Assembly: GCF_011250635.1 (NCBI RefSeq)
Contig: NZ_JAANNP010000001.1
Span: 108,935 to 172,934 of the forward strand
Length of the DNA stretch: 64,000 nt
From: Motilibacter deserti
Lineage (GTDB): Bacteria > Actinomycetota > Actinomycetes > Motilibacterales > Motilibacteraceae
Direction: 5' to 3'
Part shown: positions 26,173-34,887 of the stretch, piece after piece
How the letters are laid out: each line of letters begins with the position of its first letter
How positions within the stretch are numbered: position 1 is the first letter of the stretch
Notes under the pieces: model-generated
Database searches by the model: none
Told to the model about the DNA's origin: nothing
Seen by the model: only the letters and a program-made list of their open reading frames with translations
Translations under genes and position numbers: made by a program

Positions 26173-27852
26173 GTGGACCCTGCCAGCACGCCTCTCGCCG
26201 AGCCCGAGCCCCGACTCCGGGTCGGGCCGCTGCTGCGCTGGGCGGACGACACGCGCGCGACGGTCTGGGTCGAGACGGACCGGCCCGGGACGGTCTCGGT
26301 CCTGGACGCCGAGGCCGAGACGTGGTCGGTGCACGGGCACCACTTCGCGGTCGTGGTCGTCGAGGGGCTCGCGCCCGACTCCGAGACCGCCTACGACGTC
26401 CGGCTCGACGGCCGGGTCGTCTGGCCGCTGCCCGGGGACCGGCGGCCCGCGCCGGTGATCAGGACGACGGGGCCGCGCACGCAGGAGGCCTTCTCGCTCT
26501 CCTTCGGCTCGTGCCGGGCGCTCGCGCCCTACGACGAGCGGGGCTTCCACGGCCACGGCGCCGACGCGCTGGTCGCGCTCGCCGAAGGCGTCCTCGCCGG
26601 GCGGACGTCGCTGCCCGACCTGCTCGTCCTGCTCGGTGACCAGGTCTACGCCGACGAGCCGGACGCGGAGATGGTCGAGCGGCTGCGGCAGCGGCCCGGC
26701 GTGGCCCCGGACGTGGCCGACGAGATCAACAGCTTCGACGAATACACCTGGCTCTACGAGAAGACGTGGAGCCACCCGTCCCTGCGCTGGCTGCTGTCGA
26801 CGGTGCCGAGCGCGATGATCCTCGACGACCACGACCTGCGCGACGACTGGAACACGTCGGAGGCCTGGCGCCGGCACATGACGGCGAAGCCGTGGTGGAG
26901 GGACCGCGTCGTCGGCGCGTTCGGCTCGTACTGGGTCTATCAGCACCTCGGCAACCTCTCCCCCGACGAGCTCGCCGCGAGCCCGGTCCTGCGGGCGATC
27001 CGAGAGGCGCCCACCGAGGCCGAGCGCGAGCAGGTGCTCGACGCGATGGCCTGGCGCTCGGACGAGGACCCCGGGGCCCACCGCTGGAGCCACGTCCGCC
27101 AGATGGGCGGCACGCGCCTGGTGATGATCGACTCGCGCTGCTCCCGCTCGCTATCGTCCGGTCGCCGCGGGATGGTCGACGACAACGAGTGGCAGTGGCT
27201 CCAGCAGCACCTGACCGGGGACGTCGACCACCTGCTCGTGGGCACCTCCCTGCCCTGGCTGCTGACCCCGTCGGTGCACGAGCTGGAGGGGTGGAACGAG
27301 GCGACTGCGGGCGGGGCGTGGGGCAAGGCCTTCTCGCGGCTGGCGGAGAAGATCCGGTGGGCCGTCGACCTCGAGCACTGGGCGGCGTTCCGCAGCAGCT
27401 TCGACAGCCTCACGCAGGCGCTCGGCGACGTGGCGTCCGGCCGGCGGGGGAAGGCGCCGGCGAGCGTTCTCGTCCTCTCCGGAGACGTGCACCTGTCGTA
27501 CGCCGCCCGCGCCCGGATCGCCGGCGCGAGCGCAGACGCCTCGCCGGTCTGGCAGCTGGTGATGTCGCCCTTCCGCAACCCGTTGTCGCGCTCGATCAGG
27601 GCCGCCAACCGCGTCCTCATGACCCCGCCCGCGCGGGCGGCCGTGACGTGGCTGGCGCGGCGCGCGGGCGTGCCGGCGCCGGGGGCGCGCTGGGGCCTGG
27701 ACCACGGGCCGTGGTTCGACAACGGCGTCTCCACGTTGACGGTCCGCGGGCGCGACGTCCGGCTGCGCACCGAGCTCGCCGAGCTCGCCGCCGGCGACGT
27801 GCAGGTGCTGCGGACCGTGCTCGACGAGAGCCTGACGGCGCCTGGGCGCTGA
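26173..27852 (+). CDS. PhoD-like alkaline phosphatase D family protein
   Basis: Metallophosphoesterase of 559 residues in the PhoD family. An N-terminal fibronectin-like domain (about 15-95) is followed by the catalytic domain with LSFGSCRAL, VLLGDQVYADEPD, MILDDHDLRDDWN and LVLSGDVHLSYAARAR, which supply the metal ligands. No Tat or Sec signal is visible, unlike secreted PhoD, so this belongs to the intracellular PhoD-like group of uncertain substrate. GTG 26173 is the start by conservation. It may be co-transcribed with nothing else; the chemoreceptor follows after 99 bases. Confidence 0.85.
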   Translation: MDPASTPLAEPEPRLRVGPLLRWADDTRATVWVETDRPGTVSVLDAEAETWSVHGHHFAVVVVEGLAPDSETAYDVRLDGRVVWPLPGDRRPAPVIRTTGPRTQEAFSLSFGSCRALAPYDERGFHGHGADALVALAEGVLAGRTSLPDLLVLLGDQVYADEPDAEMVERLRQRPGVAPDVADEINSFDEYTWLYEKTWSHPSLRWLLSTVPSAMILDDHDLRDDWNTSEAWRRHMTAKPWWRDRVVGAFGSYWVYQHLGNLSPDELAASPVLRAIREAPTEAEREQVLDAMAWRSDEDPGAHRWSHVRQMGGTRLVMIDSRCSRSLSSGRRGMVDDNEWQWLQQHLTGDVDHLLVGTSLPWLLTPSVHELEGWNEATAGGAWGKAFSRLAEKIRWAVDLEHWAAFRSSFDSLTQALGDVASGRRGKAPASVLVLSGDVHLSYAARARIAGASADASPVWQLVMSPFRNPLSRSIRAANRVLMTPPARAAVTWLARRAGVPAPGARWGLDHGPWFDNGVSTLTVRGRDVRLRTELAELAAGDVQVLRTVLDESLTAPGR

Positions 27853-27951
27853 GCCCGCGCGGACCGGTTGCTCAAGGCAGGCTGCCCGGAGGCCGACGAC
27901 TCGTCCGAACCGTGCGTGGCGCCCGCCGCGCCCGTGAAAGGACGATCGCCC

Positions 27952-29538
27952 ATGCCTTCCCTCCGCTGGATCCGCGACCGCGGGGTCCGGACGAAGATCC
28001 TTGCCTCCCTCGGGCTGCTCGCGGTCGTCGCGACGGTCGTCGCCGTCGTGGGCGTCGCGCAGATCCGCACCCTGCGCGACGACAACGCGGCGATGAACAC
28101 CCAGACGATCCAGCCGCTCGTCGCGCTCGGCGACCTCCAGCGCGACCTGCAGAGCTGGCGGGCGCGCGTGACGGAGTACAGCAGCGCGCTCGCGGACCGG
28201 CGCCGGGAGATCCGCGACGAGAACGCCGAGCTGCAGCAGAAGGTCGAGCAGCGGGCGACGGACTACCTGCCGCTCGCCGCGGACCCGTCCGCGGTGCAGA
28301 AGCTGCAGGAGCTGCTGGGGACGTACGCCCAGCTGACCGAGGAGGCGCTCTTCCCCGCCGTCGACGGCGGGGACGTGGCCGGCGCGGTCACGATCTTCCA
28401 GGAGAAGGTGCGCCCGGTCACCTCCGACCTGCTCGACGCCTACAAGGCCGAGGCGGACGCGCAGGCGGCAAAGGCGGCCACGGCGGCGGAGCAGGCGGAC
28501 TCCGGCGCGGCCGGCGCCATCCGGCTGGTCGTCGTCGTGTTCGTCGTCGGGCTGCTGCTCGCGCTCGGGCTCGGTGTCTGGGTCGCCGGCGGCATCGTGC
28601 GCAGCGTGGGCCGGGTGCGCGAGGCGCTCTGCGCGATGGCGCGCGGTGACCTGACGGTCCAGGCGTCCGTGGAGGGCAAGGACGAGCTGGGGCAGATGGC
28701 CGAGGCGCTGGCCCAGGCCCGCGAAGGCGTACGCGGCCTGCTCGTCGCGGTCCGCGACTCCGCCGTCGGCATGGAGCGCAGCTCGCGCGAGCTCACCGAC
28801 GCCGCGGTGCAGGTGGCGGCCAGCGCCGCCGAGTCCTCCGGCCAGGCCGACGTGGTGGCGAACGCGTCCAGCGCGGTCTCCTCCAGCGTGCAGACGCTGG
28901 CGTCGGGCAGCGAGCAGATGGGCGCGTCCATCCGCGAGATCAGCGAGAACGCGAACCAGGCCGCGCACGTCGCCGCCCAGGCGGTGGGCGTCGCGGACGC
29001 CACGAACGAGACCGTCACCGCGCTCGGCGAGTCGAGCCGGCAGATCGGCGAGGTCGTCCGGGTCATCACCTCGATCGCGGAGCAGACCAAGCTGCTGGCG
29101 CTGAACGCGACGATCGAGGCTGCCCGCGCGGGCGAGGCGGGCAAGGGCTTCGCCGTCGTCGCGAACGAGGTCAAGGAGCTCGCGTCCGAGACCGGCCGCG
29201 CCACCGGTGACATCGCCGCCCGCGTAGAGGCCATCCAGGCCGACACCGGCAGCGTCGTCTCCGCGATCGCCGAGATCGCCGGCGTCATCTCCCAGATCAA
29301 CGACTTCACCACGACGATCGCCTCTGCCGTCGAGGAGCAGACGGCGACCACCGCGGAGATGTCGCGCAACGCCGTCCAGGTGGCTTCGGGCTCGGAGGAG
29401 ATCGCGGGCACCATCGCCGGCGTCGCGCAGAGCGCGCACAGCACGACCGCCACGGTCGGTGACGTGCAGGAGGCCGCCGGCGGCCTGTCGCGGATGTCCG
29501 CCGAGCTGCAGGCGCAGCTGGACCGCTTCACGTACTGA
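27952..29538 (+). CDS. Methyl-accepting chemotaxis protein
   Basis: Chemoreceptor of 528 residues. Transmembrane 1 spans about 17-37. An extracellular four-helix-bundle sensor domain (about 40-185, [16 protein letters not shown]) is followed by transmembrane 2 ([20 protein letters not shown]), a HAMP domain (about 213-265) and the signalling hairpin with tip [20 protein letters not shown] and [15 protein letters not shown]. It transmits ligand signals to CheW/CheA. There is no C-terminal pentapeptide tether. ATG 27952 fits membrane topology; GAAAGGA lies 10 bases upstream. The ligand is unknown. No other che genes lie in the window. Confidence 0.95.
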   Translation: MPSLRWIRDRGVRTKILASLGLLAVVATVVAVVGVAQIRTLRDDNAAMNTQTIQPLVALGDLQRDLQSWRARVTEYSSALADRRREIRDENAELQQKVEQRATDYLPLAADPSAVQKLQELLGTYAQLTEEALFPAVDGGDVAGAVTIFQEKVRPVTSDLLDAYKAEADAQAAKAATAAEQADSGAAGAIRLVVVVFVVGLLLALGLGVWVAGGIVRSVGRVREALCAMARGDLTVQASVEGKDELGQMAEALAQAREGVRGLLVAVRDSAVGMERSSRELTDAAVQVAASAAESSGQADVVANASSAVSSSVQTLASGSEQMGASIREISENANQAAHVAAQAVGVADATNETVTALGESSRQIGEVVRVITSIAEQTKLLALNATIEAARAGEAGKGFAVVANEVKELASETGRATGDIAARVEAIQADTGSVVSAIAEIAGVISQINDFTTTIASAVEEQTATTAEMSRNAVQVASGSEEIAGTIAGVAQSAHSTTATVGDVQEAAGGLSRMSAELQAQLDRFTY

Positions 29539-29556
29539 CGCTCCGCCCCGCGTGCC

Positions 29557-29592
29557 ACGAGGCCTCCGCACCGTCCGGTGCGGAGGCCTCGT
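29557..29592 (+). terminator. Strong terminator after chemoreceptor gene
   Basis: A perfect 16-bp stem (29557-29572 with 29577-29592), ACGAGGCCTCCGCACC and its complement, closes on a 4-base loop GTCC, 18 bases after the stop codon. Confidence 0.9.
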
Positions 29593-29620
29593 CGCGTCCA
29601 CGGGCGTGCAAGAGTGGCGC

Positions 29621-29932
29621 ATGACCGCTTCGACGTGCACCTGCAGCGACGGCTCCTGCGCGGGGCACAACGGCTCGCGACTCTCGATCGGCTCGACGAA
29701 CTCCGTGCTGTCGATCGGCTCCGCCGACTCGGTCCTCTCGATCGGCTCGGTCGGCTCTGTGCTCTCCGTCGGATCGAGCGGGTCGGTGCTCTCCCTCGGG
29801 TCCGCCGGCTCCGCCCTCTCGGTCCTGTCCGTCGGGTCGGTCCTGTCCGTGCTGTCGGCGCTGTCGGTCGGCTCGGTCGGGTCGGCGCTGGCGGTGGGCG
29901 GGCGGTGGGCGAAGCTGTCGCGCAGGCACTGA
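29621..29932 (+). CDS. Small x-Ser-x triplet-repeat protein (function unknown)
   Basis: A 103-residue protein with no recognised family. The start is cysteine-rich (TCTCSDGSC, residues 5-13). From about residue 21 to 90 serine stands at every third position, arranged mostly as 9-residue units LSIGSxxSV: LSIGSTNSV, LSIGSADSV, LSIGSVGSV, LSVGSSGSV, LSLGSAGSA, LSVLSVGSV, then a looser tract. It ends with a basic tail (RWAKLSRRH). Codon third positions are nearly all G/C, so the frame is coding. A strict period-3 pattern suggests a solenoid or sheet-like fold. ATG 29621 has only a weak ribosome site. It is convergent with the amidase gene and follows a strong terminator, so it has its own promoter. 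Confidence 0.7.
   Translation: MTASTCTCSDGSCAGHNGSRLSIGSTNSVLSIGSADSVLSIGSVGSVLSVGSSGSVLSLGSAGSALSVLSVGSVLSVLSALSVGSVGSALAVGGRWAKLSRRH
29681..29842 (+). repeat. 27-bp tandem coding repeats
   Basis: Six consecutive 27-base units start at 29681, 29708, 29735, 29762, 29789 and 29816, each beginning CT(C/G)TC(G/C) and encoding LS(I/V/L)(G/L)SxxS(V/A). Copies differ mainly at synonymous or variable positions, so the array is old rather than a recent duplication. Confidence 0.85.
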
Positions 29933-29956
29933 GGCTCGACGACAGCGGCATCGCCC

Positions 29957-31195
29957 CTAGAACACGCTCTTCGGGATGTGGCCGGTGACGACCTGGGTGC
30001 GGTCCACGACCTCGGCCGCGTGGTAGTTCACGGCGATCGACGCGAAGGAGTAGGCCTTCGCGGCCGTCATCCCCTGCGTCGTCACCAGGAAGTCGACCGT
30101 CTTCTCGACCGCCATGCGCATGGCACGGTCGAGGTCCCAGTGGATCCCCATCATGATCCAGAAGTCGCGGTTCTCGGCCCAGGGCAGCTCGGTCTCGACG
30201 TTCTTCATCACTCGGATGCGGAAGTTCCCGACGCAGGAGTGCTCGACCGCGGTGCCGCTGACCTCGCCGTCGCCCTGGGCGCTGTGCGGGTCGCCGATGA
30301 AGATCTGCCCGCCGGGCTGGAAGACCGGGAGGTACAGGGTCGAGCCCGAGGTGAGGTCGCGGACGTCCATGTTGCCGCCGAAGGTCCAGGGCGGGGTCGA
30401 GTTCTGCACGCCGGTAGCGGGCGGCGGAGCGTCCTCGGTGTTGCCGATGAAGACTCCGCTCTGGGGGGCGACGGCGACGATGCCCGGGAACGGCGCCGCT
30501 GGGATCTTGAGCTTGTCGGAGAAGTGCACGGTCTGGTGGCCCTCGCGCCCGGTGACCTCGTACATGTGCGTGCGCACGTCGGGCCACACCCCTGCCGGCA
30601 TGTTCGGCGGGATGACTGCAGGAATGTCGAGGCCGACGTCGCCCTGGCGCCAGCCGGGGTAGAAGTCGGCCATCACCCCGCCGGTCGGGGCGGTGTTGTT
30701 GAAGCCGAACGGTGCGCGGGTCTCCATCTTCTCGATGTCGATGACGAGGGTGTCCCCCGGCTCTGCGCCCTTGACGTAGATGGGGCCGGTGAGCACGTGG
30801 CCGCCGTACTGCTTGCCTGCGGCGGTGCGCGCGGCTCGGGTCTCCCAGAACGCGATCGCGTCGGGCAGCACCGCCTCGGGCCCGGCTCCGAAGGCAGCGA
30901 AGTAGTCGTTGGGATGCACCGCCTGGGTCGCCCCCTGGTGCGAGAGCATGTCGACGCGCACCCTGTCGCCGGACTTGATCGTGGCGGCCGGGGTCGCGTT
31001 GATCGGGAAGCCGCCCCAGTGCAGGTTGTCCGGGGTCGCCTTGACGTGCACGTCGTACTTGCTGCTCGCCGCTCGGCGGACGCCCTTGCTCTCCAGGGCC
31101 GACGCCTGTCCAGGCAGGCTTGCCGCGAGCGGCACCGAGAGGCCGGCAGCCAGGAGGCTGCGTCGGCTCACCGAGCTCCAGTGGTTGGCGGACAC
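29957..31195 (-). CDS. Acetamidase/formamidase family protein, Tat-exported
   Basis: Amidohydrolase of the FmdA/AmdA family, 412 residues. A twin-arginine signal, SVSRRSLLAAGLS with Arg11-Arg12 and a cleavage-like ASA at 31-33, should send the folded enzyme across the membrane. The mature part shows HLHWGGFP-like DNLHWGGFPINATP, GDTLVIDIEKMETR, PPRxMH-type VWPDVRTHMYEV, and GDPHSAQGDGEVSGTAVE. GTG 31195 follows AAGGAG and places the Tat motif correctly. Known formamidases are cytoplasmic, so export is unusual. It is transcribed alone; a dyad lies upstream. Confidence 0.87.
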   Translation of the reverse strand: MSANHWSSVSRRSLLAAGLSVPLAASLPGQASALESKGVRRAASSKYDVHVKATPDNLHWGGFPINATPAATIKSGDRVRVDMLSHQGATQAVHPNDYFAAFGAGPEAVLPDAIAFWETRAARTAAGKQYGGHVLTGPIYVKGAEPGDTLVIDIEKMETRAPFGFNNTAPTGGVMADFYPGWRQGDVGLDIPAVIPPNMPAGVWPDVRTHMYEVTGREGHQTVHFSDKLKIPAAPFPGIVAVAPQSGVFIGNTEDAPPPATGVQNSTPPWTFGGNMDVRDLTSGSTLYLPVFQPGGQIFIGDPHSAQGDGEVSGTAVEHSCVGNFRIRVMKNVETELPWAENRDFWIMMGIHWDLDRAMRMAVEKTVDFLVTTQGMTAAKAYSFASIAVNYHAAEVVDRTQVVTGHIPKSVF

Positions 31196-31296
31196 GATGG
31201 ACTCCTTCGTCGGAACGGCCACGGGGATGTTGCTGCGGGTGGCCGGGCTGAGTCGCACGGTCTCGGCGACGACGCCAACGATCGAGCGGAGTTGTT

Positions 31297-31312
31297 CGCG
31301 TGACGTAACGCG
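31297..31312. promoter_or_regulatory. Dyad upstream of amidase gene
   Basis: CGCGTGACGTAACGCG is a 14-of-16 palindrome, 102 bases upstream of the amidase start and in the gap after the arabinofuranosidase gene. It may be an operator; no regulator gene is adjacent. Confidence 0.3.
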
Positions 31313-31406
31313 CAGGCAAACAGCGCGTTCCAGCAGTCGCGGATCGACGCAGGTGACGTGGCCGCGGCCCGGGTCCGACTGCCGTATCCGCCGGCGCGGG
31401 ATCAGC

Positions 31407-32942
31407 TCACCGGGTGGCCACCCCGCCGGGCGGAGCCTCCAGGGTCACCGCCGTCCAGGAGACGGCCGGCAGCGTCAGCCGCATGACCGAGCCGTCGAGA
31501 CGAGCAGTCGCGTTGTCCTGGACACCGACCCTTTCCTGGTCGTCACGCAGGTTGGCGGCGTGCACGTCCGCGTCGTGCAGGCTCTGCGCCCGCACGATGC
31601 GCACGTCGCCCAGGTGCGACACTTCGACGTCCACCGCGACCTCGTCGGTGAGGCTCCGGTTCACCAGGAACACCGCCGTGGAGCCGGACTCCGCCTCGTG
31701 CGTGGCCACGGCGTCCACCACGGGCACGTCCCCGTAGCGCTCGGTGCGGTAGGTGGGGCAGTCGAGCTTGAGCTCCAGGGTCGTGCCGCGAGCCAGGGAC
31801 GAGGCCTGGGCGAAGGGGAAGAACGTCGTCTGTCGCCAGGCGTCGCCACCCGGCTCGGTCATGATCGGCGCGATGACGTTCACCAGCTGCGCGAGATTGG
31901 CCGACTTCACGCGGTCGGCGTGCCTCAGCAGCGAGATCAGCAGGCTCCCGAAGACCACCGCGTCCATGACGGTGTACGCGTGCTCGAGGAGGCGTGGGGC
32001 GACGGGCCAGGTGCCGGCGTCGGTGATGCGCTCGACGTCGGTGTAGCGGGACAGGTACCACACGTTCCACTCGTCGAAGGCGATGTACATCGTCTTCGCA
32101 CTGCGCTTGAGCGCTTTGACGTGGTCAGCGGTCGCGGCGACGGTCTCGATGAAGAGGTCCATCTCCACGGCGGAGGCGAGGTAGCTCCCGTAGTCGCCGT
32201 CGTAGGGCTCGAAATAGGCGTGGCAGGAGATGAAGTCGACGACGTCGTAGGTCTCCTCGAGCACCACGCGCTCCCACTCCCCGAACGTCGGCATACCGGC
32301 GCCGGAGCTGCCACAGACGACGAGCTCGAGGCCGGGGTCGATCTGCCGCATGGCGCGAGCCGTCTTCGACGCAAGCTCGGCGTAGCTCTCCGCGGTGCCG
32401 TATCCCAGCTGCCAGGGGTGGTCCATCTCGTTCCCCAGGCACCACATGCGGATCGCATGCGGCTCGACCGAGCCGTGCTCCGCCCGCAGGTCCGACAGCG
32501 CCGTCCCGGATCGGATGTTCGCGTACTCCAGGACGTCGAGGGCTTCCTGCACCCCGCGCGTGCCGAGGTTGACGGCATAGACCATCTCGCTCCCGACCTT
32601 CTGCAGCCACGTCGCGAACTCGTTCAGGCCGATCTCGTTGGTCTCGGTCGAGTGCCAGGCCAGGTCGAGCCGGCGTGGTCGCCGGTCCCTCGGCCCGACC
32701 CCGTCCTCCCACCGGTAGCCCGAGACGAAGCTGCCGCCGGGGTAGCGGATGGCGGTGACGCCGAGCTCACGGACGAGGGCCACGACGTCCTTGCGGTAGC
32801 CGTCCTCGTCGGCGGTGGGGTGGGTGGGCTCGTAGATGCCGTCGTACACCGCCCGGCCGAGGTGCTCCACGAAGGAGCCGAAGAGACGTGCGTTGATCTC
32901 CCCGACGACGAAGTGCGGGTCGATGGTCAGGTGTGCGCGCAT
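31407..32942 (-). CDS. abfA: Alpha-L-arabinofuranosidase, GH51
   Basis: Intracellular glycoside hydrolase of 511 residues releasing arabinose from arabino-oligosaccharides. The GH51 acid/base glutamate is Glu172 in CLGNEMDHPW and the nucleophile is Glu291 in IAFDEWNVWY, close to the standard positions 175 and 294. The N-terminus (ARLFGSFVEHLGRAVYDGIY) and the C-terminal beta-sandwich (VEVSHLGDVRIVRAQSLHD) are complete. There is no signal peptide, so it works on imported sugars. ATG 32942 has GAGGA 7 bases upstream. It is the last gene of the transporter operon, 36 bases after the second permease. Confidence 0.95.
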   Translation of the reverse strand: MRAHLTIDPHFVVGEINARLFGSFVEHLGRAVYDGIYEPTHPTADEDGYRKDVVALVRELGVTAIRYPGGSFVSGYRWEDGVGPRDRRPRRLDLAWHSTETNEIGLNEFATWLQKVGSEMVYAVNLGTRGVQEALDVLEYANIRSGTALSDLRAEHGSVEPHAIRMWCLGNEMDHPWQLGYGTAESYAELASKTARAMRQIDPGLELVVCGSSGAGMPTFGEWERVVLEETYDVVDFISCHAYFEPYDGDYGSYLASAVEMDLFIETVAATADHVKALKRSAKTMYIAFDEWNVWYLSRYTDVERITDAGTWPVAPRLLEHAYTVMDAVVFGSLLISLLRHADRVKSANLAQLVNVIAPIMTEPGGDAWRQTTFFPFAQASSLARGTTLELKLDCPTYRTERYGDVPVVDAVATHEAESGSTAVFLVNRSLTDEVAVDVEVSHLGDVRIVRAQSLHDADVHAANLRDDQERVGVQDNATARLDGSVMRLTLPAVSWTAVTLEAPPGGVATR

Positions 32943-32978
32943 CAAGAGTCCTCGGTTGACTAGTCGAATGGCGGACTT

Positions 32979-33869
32979 CTACTTCAGGCTTCCCAAGGAC
33001 AGGCCGCCCTGCCAATAGCGCTGAAGGGTGAGGAACGCGACGATCAAGGGCACGACCGAGATGAGCGAGCCGAGGATGATGATGCTCCACAGGCTCTGCC
33101 CGCCTGCGGCGCCGTAGGTCGAGGCCGTCGACTGCCAGAGCCCGATCCCGACGGTGACCGGGAAGAGCCGGTTGTCGGACAACATGGCCAGGGGCAGGAA
33201 GTAGTTGTTCCAGGAGGCCACGATCGACAGCAGCAGCACGGTGATGATGGCCGGCCGCATCAGTGGGAGCGCTATCCGCAGGAACGTCCTGAACTCCCCT
33301 GCGCCGTCCACTCGCGCGGCGTCCAGCAGCTCGTCGGGCACCGCGTCCCGCGCGTAGACGTGCATCAGGTAGACCCCGAACGGGTTCAGCCAGGTGGGGA
33401 GGATCACCGCCCAGACCGTGTTCGTCAGGTCGATCTTCGCGAACAGGATGAAGGTCGGGATGACCAGCGCGGTCGTGGGCACCATCACGGCGCCGAGCAG
33501 GATGGCGAACGCGAGCCGACGGCCCGCGAAACGGTACTTGGCGAAGCCGTAGCCCGCGAGCACGGCCAGGACCGTCGCGCCGACTCCACCGGCGACGGCG
33601 TAGAGCGCCGAGTTGAGCAGCCACCGCCGGTAGATCCCACCCCCGTAGGTGAACAACTGTCGGAAGTTCTCCCCGTAGTCGATGTCGTCGGAGAACCAGA
33701 GCGCATTGCCGCCACCGAACAGCCCGGCCGAGCTCTTGGAGCTGTTGACGATCAGCCACCAGAACGGCACCAGGAAGTAGACGACGAGGAAGGCCAGAAG
33801 GACGTGCAGCGGGAGGTACCGCGGTCTCCTGGGGGTGCGTGAACCCCGCTGAGTGACGCCGCTGCTCAT
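32979..33869 (-). CDS. Sugar ABC transporter permease (CUT1, MalG-type)
   Basis: Inner-membrane permease of 296 residues with six hydrophobic segments and the cytoplasmic EAA loop DAARVDGAGEFRTFLRIALP that docks the ATPase. It is the MalG/AraQ-like partner of the upstream permease, overlapping it by 4 bases (ATGA at 33866-33869). No ATPase gene is in the operon; CUT1 systems of actinobacteria usually share one MsiK-type ATPase encoded elsewhere. The context indicates arabinose-containing oligosaccharides as substrate. Confidence 0.92.
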   Translation of the reverse strand: MSSGVTQRGSRTPRRPRYLPLHVLLAFLVVYFLVPFWWLIVNSSKSSAGLFGGGNALWFSDDIDYGENFRQLFTYGGGIYRRWLLNSALYAVAGGVGATVLAVLAGYGFAKYRFAGRRLAFAILLGAVMVPTTALVIPTFILFAKIDLTNTVWAVILPTWLNPFGVYLMHVYARDAVPDELLDAARVDGAGEFRTFLRIALPLMRPAIITVLLLSIVASWNNYFLPLAMLSDNRLFPVTVGIGLWQSTASTYGAAGGQSLWSIIILGSLISVVPLIVAFLTLQRYWQGGLSLGSLK

Positions 33870-34810
33870 GAGAGGAAGCTCCCTCGCTTGCGGGTGGCAA
33901 ACAGGAAGAGGTAGACGCAGACGAACACGACGGCGCCGAGCGAGAAGGAGATCGCCGAGCCGTAGTTGTAGTTGGCCAGGTTGAAGGCCTGCTCGTAGGC
34001 GTACATGTTCGGGGTGAAGTCCTCCGGGAGGGCGCCGGCGGCGAGCGGCTGGAGGATCTTGGGCTCGTTGAAGAACTGCAGGGTCCCGATGAGCGCGAAC
34101 ACCAGGATCAGCAGCAGGGCAGGGGCCACGAGCGGGATCTTGATCCGCAGCGCGATCTGCCATTGGGACGCCCCGTCCATGCGCGCGGCCTCGTACAAGG
34201 AGGGATCGATGCCCTGGAGGGCGGCGAACAGGATGATCATGTAGTAGCCGGCCCACTGCCAGGTCACGACGTTGAACAGTCCCCAGAAGATGAGCTTCGA
34301 GCCCAGGAAGTCCGGCGCATCGGCCCCGACCAGAGAGGAGATGTCGGCGAGCGGGCCGAAGTTCTTGCTGTAGAGGAATCCCCACATCAATGCTCCGATG
34401 ACCGCCGGGATTGCATACGGCATGAAGATCATCAGTCGTGAGAATCTGGCGAAACGATTGACCATCAGGTCGAGCATGAGCGCGACAGCGAGCGAGATGG
34501 CCATCTGGACCGGGATGAGGACGAGCGAGAAGCGGATGACGAACGAGACGCCTTCGCGGAACGAGGGGTCGTTGAAGGCTTTGACGTAGTTGTCGAACCA
34601 GACGAGCCGGGTGCCGCCGATCAGCGCCCTGCGGAAGAGGCTCAGGTAGAGGGCGTACCCGAGGGGCAGGATCAGCATCGTCACGAAGACGATCCCGAAC
34701 GGCGCGACGAACAGCCAGCCGGCGAGGTTCTTGCGCCTGGCGGGGGCACGGCGGCGCGCGGCACGCACCGGGTGCGCGGTGCTCGTGGAGGGGGTGAGCG
34801 AGAGGGTCAT
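33866..34810 (-). CDS. Sugar ABC transporter permease (CUT1, MalF-type)
   Basis: Permease of 314 residues with a basic N-terminus, six to seven hydrophobic segments (WLFVAPFGIVFVTMLILPLG first) and the EAA loop YEAARMDGASQWQIALRIKI. It pairs with the next permease to form the channel. ATG 34810 has GGAGA upstream. It lies 77 bases downstream of the binding-protein gene in the same operon. Confidence 0.92.
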   Translation of the reverse strand: MTLSLTPSTSTAHPVRAARRRAPARRKNLAGWLFVAPFGIVFVTMLILPLGYALYLSLFRRALIGGTRLVWFDNYVKAFNDPSFREGVSFVIRFSLVLIPVQMAISLAVALMLDLMVNRFARFSRLMIFMPYAIPAVIGALMWGFLYSKNFGPLADISSLVGADAPDFLGSKLIFWGLFNVVTWQWAGYYMIILFAALQGIDPSLYEAARMDGASQWQIALRIKIPLVAPALLLILVFALIGTLQFFNEPKILQPLAAGALPEDFTPNMYAYEQAFNLANYNYGSAISFSLGAVVFVCVYLFLFATRKRGSFLS

Positions 34811-34887
34811 CGTGATCTCCAGGTCTGGCAGATACGACGGCTGGCCGACCCGTGGCTCTCGGACCGGCCAGCCGTGGGGTCACCTCG

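Noticed and set aside
27853..27951. c-di-GMP riboswitch before the chemoreceptor gene
   Set aside because: The conserved GEMM core and tetraloop receptor are not present in these 99 bases.
27151..29670. 839-codon - strand open frame
   Set aside because: Antisense to the PhoD-like and chemoreceptor genes, both of which have clear motifs; composition is typical of a shadow frame.
29681..29842. CRISPR-like regular repeats of 27 bp
   Set aside because: Repeats are directly contiguous with no spacers, and the period encodes a 9-residue protein unit with G/C-biased third positions.
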